Positions 14,403 to 19,004 of a DNA stretch of 19,004 nt are shown one piece after another; within the stretch, counting starts at the first letter, position 1; the number at the start of each line of letters is the position of its first letter. The notes under the pieces are model-generated. The model was given only the letters and a program-made list of their open reading frames with translations. It did not search any database and was not told the DNA's origin. The translations under genes were made by a program, and so were the position numbers. The DNA comes from an uncultured Muribaculaceae bacterium (lineage in GTDB: Bacteria > Bacteroidota > Bacteroidia > Bacteroidales > Muribaculaceae): positions 1-19,004 of the forward strand of contig CAJTOB010000001.1 in assembly GCA_910578035.1 (NCBI GenBank). Direction: 5' to 3'.

Positions 14403-15905
14403 ATGAGCGAAAAAATAGGCAAGATTGCCCAGGTAATCGGTCCGGTGGTCGACGTCGTGTTCGAAGGCGACGACAATATCATTCCCCCGATTTATACAGC
14501 TCTCAAAATCGACCGGCCCGACGGTACAGAGCTGATACTCGAAGTGGAGCAGCACATCGGTGAAGACACCGTACGCTGCGTAGCCATGGAAAGTACCGAC
14601 GGCTTGCGTCGCGGTCTCGAGGTCAAAAACCTCGAACGCCCGATTTCCGTACCCACTGGCGAGCAGATCAAGGGTCGTCTCCTGAACGTTATCGGCGAAG
14701 CTATCGACAAGCTTCCCGCACTCAACCGCGACAACCTTCGCTCTATCCACCAGCCTGCGCCTGAATTCGAAGACCTCACTATCGGTACTGAAATCCTCAC
14801 TACCGGTATCAAGGTTATCGACCTCCTCGAGCCTTACAGCAAGGGTGGTAAAATCGGTCTCTTCGGTGGTGCCGGCGTAGGCAAGACCGTGCTCATTATG
14901 GAGCTCATCAACAATATCGCCAAAGGTCACGACGGCTTCTCAGTGTTCACCGGAGTAGGGGAGCGTACCCGCGAAGGTAACGACCTCCTCCGTGAAATGA
15001 TTGAGAGCGGCGTCATGAAATATGGCGACAAATTCAAAGAAGGTCTCGAAAAAGGCGAGTGGAACCTTGCCGACGTCGACAAGGACCAGCTCGCCCAGTC
15101 GCAGGCCACACTCGTGTTCGGTCAGATGAACGAGCCCCCCGGCGCACGTCTCCGCGTGGCCCTCTCCGGTCTTACAGTGGCCGAGCAGTTCCGCGACCAG
15201 GGTGCCGGCGGTAAAGACGTCCTCCTGTTTATCGACAACATCTTCCGCTTCACTCAGGCCGGTTCCGAGGTATCAGCTCTTCTCGGCCGTATGCCGTCGG
15301 CCGTAGGCTATCAGCCGACATTGGCCTCTGAAATGGGAGCCCTGCAGGAACGAATCACCTCAACCAAGAACGGCTCGATCACCTCCGTACAGGCCATCTA
15401 CGTGCCTGCCGACGACTTGACCGACCCCGCGCCTGCAACCACATTCAGCTTCCTCGACGCAACAACCGTGCTCAACCGTAAAATTACCGAGCTCGGCATC
15501 TACCCGGCTGTAGACCCCCTCGAGTCAACGTCGCGTATCCTCGACCCCAATATCGTCGGTGAGGACCACTACAATACCGCTCAGGCCGTGAAGCAGCTCC
15601 TTCAGAAATACAACGAACTTCAGGATATCATCGCAATTCTCGGTGTCGACGAACTTTCTGACGAAGACAAACTCGTCGTGCATCGTGCCCGCCGTGCTCA
15701 GCGCTTCCTCTCGCAGCCCTTCCACGTTGCCGAGCAGTTCACCGGCCTCAAAGGCGTGCTTGTGCCCCTCAGCGAGACTATCCGCGGTTTCAAGATGATT
15801 CTCAACGGAGAAGTCGACGAATATCCCGAGCAGGCATTCCTCAACATCGGCACTATCGACGACGCAATCGAAAAAGGCAAGCGCCTCCTCGCCGAAGTTC
15901 AATAA
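14403..15905 (+). CDS. atpD: ATP synthase F1 subunit beta
   Basis: This is the 500-residue catalytic subunit of F1. Motifs are Walker A GGAGVGKT (155-162), catalytic Glu187 in VGERTREGNDL, Walker B LLFIDN, and the family signature PSAVGYQPTLASEMG. Compared with E. coli, about 25 residues are inserted between REMIESGV (near 197-204) and LVFGQMNEPPGAR; they include the charged KEGLEKGEWNLADVDK. To my knowledge such an insertion is common in Bacteroidota beta subunits. The gene order with beta first, away from atpA and atpG, is also typical of Bacteroidota. It follows nuoH with no promoter seen. The ATG at 14403 follows an A/T-rich spacer. Confidence 0.97.
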   Translation: MSEKIGKIAQVIGPVVDVVFEGDDNIIPPIYTALKIDRPDGTELILEVEQHIGEDTVRCVAMESTDGLRRGLEVKNLERPISVPTGEQIKGRLLNVIGEAIDKLPALNRDNLRSIHQPAPEFEDLTIGTEILTTGIKVIDLLEPYSKGGKIGLFGGAGVGKTVLIMELINNIAKGHDGFSVFTGVGERTREGNDLLREMIESGVMKYGDKFKEGLEKGEWNLADVDKDQLAQSQATLVFGQMNEPPGARLRVALSGLTVAEQFRDQGAGGKDVLLFIDNIFRFTQAGSEVSALLGRMPSAVGYQPTLASEMGALQERITSTKNGSITSVQAIYVPADDLTDPAPATTFSFLDATTVLNRKITELGIYPAVDPLESTSRILDPNIVGEDHYNTAQAVKQLLQKYNELQDIIAILGVDELSDEDKLVVHRARRAQRFLSQPFHVAEQFTGLKGVLVPLSETIRGFKMILNGEVDEYPEQAFLNIGTIDDAIEKGKRLLAEVQ

Positions 15906-15925
15906 TTTAACGACAGCTTAGAAAC

Positions 15926-16162
15926 ATGACACTCAGAATAATCTCGGCTCAGGAAGTGGTTTTCGACGGAGAAGTCTCTTCTGTTACTTTACCCGGCTCA
16001 ATGGGCGAATTCACCGTTTTGAAAAACCACGCCACACTTCTGTCAACACTCGCTCCGGGCAAAGTCCGCTATATAGACGGCGCCGGCGCCGAAGGTGAGG
16101 CCACGATAACCGGCGGTATCGCCGATATCGACAATAATGTAGTGTCTGTTTGTGTCTACTGA
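15926..16162 (+). CDS. atpC: ATP synthase F1 subunit epsilon, short form
   Basis: This 78-residue protein matches the N-terminal beta-sandwich domain of epsilon, which holds gamma to the c ring: LRIISAQEVVFDGEVSSVTLPG, GEFTVLKNHATLLSTLAPG and a final FVEV-like strand seen as NNVVSVCVY. The usual C-terminal pair of helices (about 50 more residues), which inhibits ATP hydrolysis in E. coli, is absent. This is not a local truncation, since short epsilon subunits are usual in Bacteroidota. It lies 20 nt after atpD and 6 nt before atpB, with no atpI-like gene between. The segment 16078-16091 is a GC-rich palindrome that encodes Gly-Ala. Confidence 0.93.
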   Translation: MTLRIISAQEVVFDGEVSSVTLPGSMGEFTVLKNHATLLSTLAPGKVRYIDGAGAEGEATITGGIADIDNNVVSVCVY

Positions 16163-16168
16163 TAATTT

Positions 16169-17290
16169 ATGAAGCGCCTGTATACAATACTGACAGTTCT
16201 CCTGCTCGGAGTATGCTCGACTTTTGCCGCTGATGATGCAGCGGCATCGTCCGACGCCTCCTCGCACGAGAAACTGAACCCCAAGGAAATCATTTTCGAG
16301 CACCTTGGCGACGCATATGGTTGGGAAGTGCCCTTCGACCATCACCATCGCATCCCGCTTCCCATAATAGTATACGGCACCGACGGATTCCACTGCTTCT
16401 CGTCGTCGCATATCACCGGCGGTGAAACATACGACGACAACGGACATCTGTTCTGCCTCGCTCCTTATGGCAGCCCTCACGAAGGCAAAGTCGTGGAAAT
16501 CGTCGACGGAAAGGAAATACGCCCCTTCGACATTTCCATCACAAAAAATGTAGCCGCGCTCTTCATTTCCGTGCTTCTCGTCGGAGGCCTGCTCCTCTGG
16601 CTCGCTGCCTTCCATCGTAAAAATCGTTTCAAGGCTCCCCGCAAAGGCCTCGGTGCTATCGAAGCCCTTGTCACATTCATCTACGACGGTGTCGTTAAGC
16701 CGACTCTCGGCCCCCAGGCCCGCAAGTTTGCCCCCTATCTCGTCACCGTATTCTTCTTTATCCTTGCGATGAACCTTCTCGGCCTGATTGTGATATTCCC
16801 CGGCGGTGCTAACCTCACCGGCAATATCGCCGTCACTCTCGTTCTTTCCGTAATCACATTCCTTGTCACCAACCTGATGGCCAACAAGCACTATTGGAAA
16901 GAAATCTTCTGGCCCGATGTTCCCGTATGGCTGAAATGCCCTATACCCATCATGCAGGTCATAGAAGTATTCGGCATGTTCACAAAGCCCGCGGCTCTTA
17001 CCGTGCGTCTGTTTGCAAACATGATGGGTGGCCATATGATCGTCATAACCCTTACGCTGCTCATATTCATCTTCAGTGCCGTAAGCCCCTATGCAGGCGG
17101 AGGTGCCACCGTGGTATCGCTCATTTTCTCTATCTTCATGCTTCTGATTGATGTTCTGGTAAGCTTCATACAGGCATACGTCTTCACGATGCTATCCACC
17201 ATCTTTATCTCCCTTGCGCAGGAGCACGGGCACTCAGAAAAAGCCCACCACAGCGAAGACATCGCACACGGCGCCCTCGAAACAGAATAA
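16169..17290 (+). CDS. atpB: ATP synthase Fo subunit a with N-terminal extension
   Basis: This 373-residue protein is far longer than E. coli subunit a (271). Residues 1-20 form a signal-peptide-like stretch ending CSTFA-ADD. Residues about 21-125 are a soluble, histidine-rich domain (DHHHRIPLP at 57-65, GFHCFSSSH at 73-81, CLAPYGSPH), presumably in the periplasm. The conserved membrane part begins near 127. It contains KFAPYLVTVFFFILAMNLLG (186-205) and the proton-channel helix with the essential arginine, ALTVRLFANMMGGHM (R280). Extended subunit a is common in Bacteroidota; the role of the extra domain is not known to me, and the clustered His/Cys could bind metal. It starts 6 nt after atpC. 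Confidence 0.95.
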   Translation: MKRLYTILTVLLLGVCSTFAADDAAASSDASSHEKLNPKEIIFEHLGDAYGWEVPFDHHHRIPLPIIVYGTDGFHCFSSSHITGGETYDDNGHLFCLAPYGSPHEGKVVEIVDGKEIRPFDISITKNVAALFISVLLVGGLLLWLAAFHRKNRFKAPRKGLGAIEALVTFIYDGVVKPTLGPQARKFAPYLVTVFFFILAMNLLGLIVIFPGGANLTGNIAVTLVLSVITFLVTNLMANKHYWKEIFWPDVPVWLKCPIPIMQVIEVFGMFTKPAALTVRLFANMMGGHMIVITLTLLIFIFSAVSPYAGGGATVVSLIFSIFMLLIDVLVSFIQAYVFTMLSTIFISLAQEHGHSEKAHHSEDIAHGALETE

Positions 17291-17336
17291 ATCGAAAAAT
17301 CAAAAAATATTTAATACACTCAAAAACTTAAAAACT
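17291..17336 (+). promoter_or_regulatory. A/T-rich translation-initiation region of atpE
   Basis: This 46-nt spacer is almost only A and T with few G residues and no hairpin, unlike the other atp gaps (5-21 nt) apart from the 55-nt gap before atpA. It probably leaves the atpE start unstructured, helping the high synthesis rate needed for the multi-copy c subunit. This is an inference; no promoter consensus is present. Confidence 0.4.
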
Positions 17337-17576
17337 ATGTTTGGTCTTTTAGCAGAACTTTCCCTTACGGGTCTGGGCGCCAGCATCGGCGCAGCAATCG
17401 CAGCAATCGGCGCAGGTATCGGTATCGGTAAAATCGGCGCTGCTGCCATGGAAGCCATCGCCCGTCAGCCCGAAGCAGCAGGCGATATCCGAAGCAACAT
17501 GATTGTGATTGCAGCCCTCGTGGAAGGTGTGGCGCTCTTCGCCGTTATTGTCTGCGTTCTCGCTCTCTTCGTATAA
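17337..17576 (+). CDS. atpE: ATP synthase Fo subunit c
   Basis: This 79-residue hairpin of two membrane helices is the rotor-ring subunit. Helix one carries the glycine series GAGIGIGKIG (25-34), the polar loop has ARQPEA (42-47), and helix two holds the ion-binding Glu63 in AALVEGVALF. Sodium-type rings have Gln in helix one and Glu-Ser/Thr in helix two; here the matching positions are Ile and Glu63-Gly64, so proton coupling is inferred. The ATG at 17337 gives the standard length. A longer open frame from 17214 would run through the end of atpB and has no c-subunit content. It is preceded by a 46-nt A/T-rich spacer. Confidence 0.96.
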   Translation: MFGLLAELSLTGLGASIGAAIAAIGAGIGIGKIGAAAMEAIARQPEAAGDIRSNMIVIAALVEGVALFAVIVCVLALFV

Positions 17577-17597
17577 TCTTCTGCTCAATCCTTGTAA

Positions 17598-18095
17598 ATG
17601 GAACTATTCACGCCTGATTTCGGCTTGATTTTCTGGATGTTCGTGGCATTCGGAGTACTTTTTATCGTACTCTGGAAATTTGCATGGCCCGTTATCCTGA
17701 AAACTGTCGACAGCCGGGCCGAACTCATCGACAAGGGTGTTGAATACGCGCAGAACGCCAAAGAACAGCTCGATAATGCCCGTAAGGAAGCCGAAACATT
17801 CATCAATGAAGCGCGCCGTCAGCAGGCCGACATCCTTCGCGATGCCGACAGAATGAAGACGCAAATCATCGAACAGGCTCGTCAGGCTGCCCAGGTTGAG
17901 GCTCAGAAGGTCATGGACAGTGCTAAACTCCAGATCCAGCAGCAGCAGAAAGAGGCACAGCAGCAGTTCCGAAACCAAGTGAGCGAATTCGCCCTTGCCA
18001 TTGCCGGCAAAATCGTGCATCGGCAGATGGAAGAAGACAAGGCCCAGAACCAGTTGGTCGACTCTTTGCTCGACGAGATTGAAAAGAAAAACTGA
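17598..18095 (+). CDS. atpF: ATP synthase Fo subunit b
   Basis: This 165-residue peripheral-stalk subunit has one membrane helix (about 9-28, DFGLIFWMFVAFGVLFIVLW) followed by a long, charged, Gln/Glu/Lys-rich helix typical of the b coiled coil, with ILKTVDSRAELIDKG after the membrane exit. It anchors F1 to Fo by binding delta at its C-terminal end. There is only one b gene in the visible part, so a homodimer is likely. It starts 21 nt after atpE and ends 5 nt before atpH. Confidence 0.94.
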   Translation: MELFTPDFGLIFWMFVAFGVLFIVLWKFAWPVILKTVDSRAELIDKGVEYAQNAKEQLDNARKEAETFINEARRQQADILRDADRMKTQIIEQARQAAQVEAQKVMDSAKLQIQQQQKEAQQQFRNQVSEFALAIAGKIVHRQMEEDKAQNQLVDSLLDEIEKKN

Positions 18096-18100
18096 TAATC

Positions 18101-18652
18101 ATGGATAAAGGCCTAATTCCACGCAGATACGCCAAAGCGCTTTTTGAAGTGGCTCTCGAGAGGAAAGACAGCGAAAAACTGTATGAAATCATGCAGGTGC
18201 TCGCCTCAGCTTTCACCTCGAACCCCGCGCTTGCCGACACGCTGGCTAATCCTTTTGTGGCCGACAGCGACAAGGCCTCACTCCTGCTAAACGCCGTATA
18301 TGGCGCCGATACCGACGGTGCCGACGCCACATACAGCGATTTCGTGAAGCTACTCGTCCGCAACAAGCGCGTCGATATGGCTCGTGCCATCGCTATCGCA
18401 TACATCAGTCTCTACCGTAAGGAAAATTCAATATACCGTGTTGCCATCGCAAGCGCAGCCCCCCTTGGGGCGCCCGAGAAAAAACGCCTCGAAGCAATCA
18501 TTGCGGCTCATCTCGGAAAAGGCACCATGGAATATGAATACAGCGTAGACCCTTCTCTTATCGGCGGATTCACCGTTACTGTTAACTCCGAGCGCCTCGA
18601 CGCCTCTGTGAGCAACCAGCTTAAACGCCTCCGTCTGAGCCTCGTCAATTGA
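18101..18652 (+). CDS. atpH: ATP synthase F1 subunit delta
   Basis: This 183-residue protein matches the OSCP/delta family, which joins the top of F1 to the b stalk. It starts with IPRRYAKALFEVA (5-17), the conserved N-terminal helix that contacts alpha subunits. A helical bundle up to about residue 105 follows, then the C-terminal beta-alpha domain ending VDPSLIGGFTVTVNSERLDASV, the hallmark of the family. The length is normal. It begins 5 nt after the atpF stop. A 55-nt spacer without a promoter separates it from atpA. Confidence 0.94.
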   Translation: MDKGLIPRRYAKALFEVALERKDSEKLYEIMQVLASAFTSNPALADTLANPFVADSDKASLLLNAVYGADTDGADATYSDFVKLLVRNKRVDMARAIAIAYISLYRKENSIYRVAIASAAPLGAPEKKRLEAIIAAHLGKGTMEYEYSVDPSLIGGFTVTVNSERLDASVSNQLKRLRLSLVN

Positions 18653-18707
18653 CTTTTACCTCCCTCCCCGATATTAATTGTAAATACACGCAAGACCTTC
18701 GCATAAA

Positions 18708-19004
18708 ATGATTAATCCAAGCGAAATATCCCAAGTATTAAAGCAACAACTCGAAAACGTCAACTCCAAAATCGCGTTCGAAGAGGTGGGCACAGTCCTC
18801 GAAGTGGGCGACGGTGTGGCTCATGTCTACGGTCTCGACAAGGTGGGCGCCAACGAGCTTGTGGAGTTTGAAAACGGCGTGAAAGGTGTCGCTCTCAACC
18901 TTGAGGAAAGCAACGTCGGCGTCATTCTGCTCAATGAGGTCAACAAAGTGACCGAGAATATGACCGTGCGCCGTACAGGCGAAATCGCCTCTATTCCCGT
19001 TGGC
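18708..19004 (+). CDS. atpA: ATP synthase F1 subunit alpha, 5' part only
   Basis: The first 99 codons of the alpha subunit are present, and the frame runs off the window. The N-terminus (INPSEISQVLKQQLENV) is the helix that binds delta. The beta-barrel domain follows, with GTVLEVGDGVAHVYGLDKV (29-47), NELVEFENGVKGVALNLEE and a MTVRRTGEIASIPVG end. The Walker A region is beyond the window. The ATG is at 18708-18710. The gene order beta-epsilon-a-c-b-delta-alpha suggests that atpG (gamma) should follow. Confidence 0.95.
   Translation, partial: MINPSEISQVLKQQLENVNSKIAFEEVGTVLEVGDGVAHVYGLDKVGANELVEFENGVKGVALNLEESNVGVILLNEVNKVTENMTVRRTGEIASIPVG

Noticed and set aside
16078..16091. Perfect 14-bp palindrome CGGCGCCGGCGCCG
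   Set aside because: It lies inside atpC and encodes a Gly-Ala run; a GC-rich dipeptide repeat explains it without a regulatory role.
15926..16162. Apparent truncation of atpC
   Set aside because: Epsilon subunits without the C-terminal helices are usual in Bacteroidota, and the gene ends cleanly 6 nt before atpB.
16043..17035. Long antisense frame of 330 codons opposite atpC/atpB
   Set aside because: The sense strand carries clear ATP synthase genes with family motifs. Long antisense frames arise from the C-ending codon bias of these genes; several similar ones lie opposite nuo and atp genes.
17214..17336. In-frame extension of atpE into the end of atpB
   Set aside because: The extra residues are low-complexity Lys/Thr/Asn from the end of atpB and the A-rich spacer, and c subunits of about 79 residues start at the ATG at 17337.

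Overview
This window reads as a chromosomal segment of a Bacteroidales bacterium (phylum Bacteroidota), at roughly 50% GC. The signs are promoters of the Bacteroidota type (TTTG or TTG, about 20 nt, then TAnnTTTG), a fused nuoCD gene with no nuoE/F/G beside it, a very short ATP synthase epsilon subunit, a subunit a with an N-terminal signal-peptide extension, and A-rich start regions with little Shine-Dalgarno character. A Muribaculaceae-like member would fit, but that is a guess.

Layout. (1) Positions 1-290: the 5' part of a tRNA-Gly(GCC) on the minus strand, then a repeat-rich spacer with two divergent promoters. (2) 291-1299, plus strand: exodeoxyribonuclease III (xth) and a small orphan reading frame without an ATG at its start. 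(3) 1276-8469, minus strand: a seven-gene transcription unit read from 8469 downwards: DUF805 membrane protein, FecCD/BtuCD-type ABC importer (binding lipoprotein, permease, ATPase), AGCS sodium:amino acid symporter, secreted GHL10 glycosyl hydrolase and family 2 glycosyltransferase. Every junction overlaps, mostly by 1 or 4 bp, so translation is probably coupled. (4) 8550-9485: yqgE/algH on the minus strand, behind a 324-nt spacer that contains what looks like a complete small-RNA or leader-attenuator unit. (5) 9486-10340, plus strand: an unrecognised lipoprotein with a strong terminator. (6) 10341-19004, plus strand: an energy-conservation cluster of nuoA, nuoB, nuoCD, nuoH, followed after only 32 nt by atpD, atpC, atpB, atpE, atpF, atpH and the start of atpA, which runs off the window.

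How the parts work together. The nuo genes encode part of the membrane and connecting arm of complex I, and the atp genes encode F1Fo ATP synthase, apparently proton-type. With no promoter or terminator visible between nuoH and atpD, proton pumping and ATP synthesis may be transcribed together. The genes that normally follow nuoH (nuoI to nuoN) are not here.

Most worth checking: the candidate minus-strand RNA at 9235-9350, with consensus promoter, mutually exclusive helices and a GNRA-capped terminator; the nuoH/atpD junction; and the structured leader and tandem repeats in front of nuoA. No mobile element, CRISPR array, defence system or phage gene was seen.
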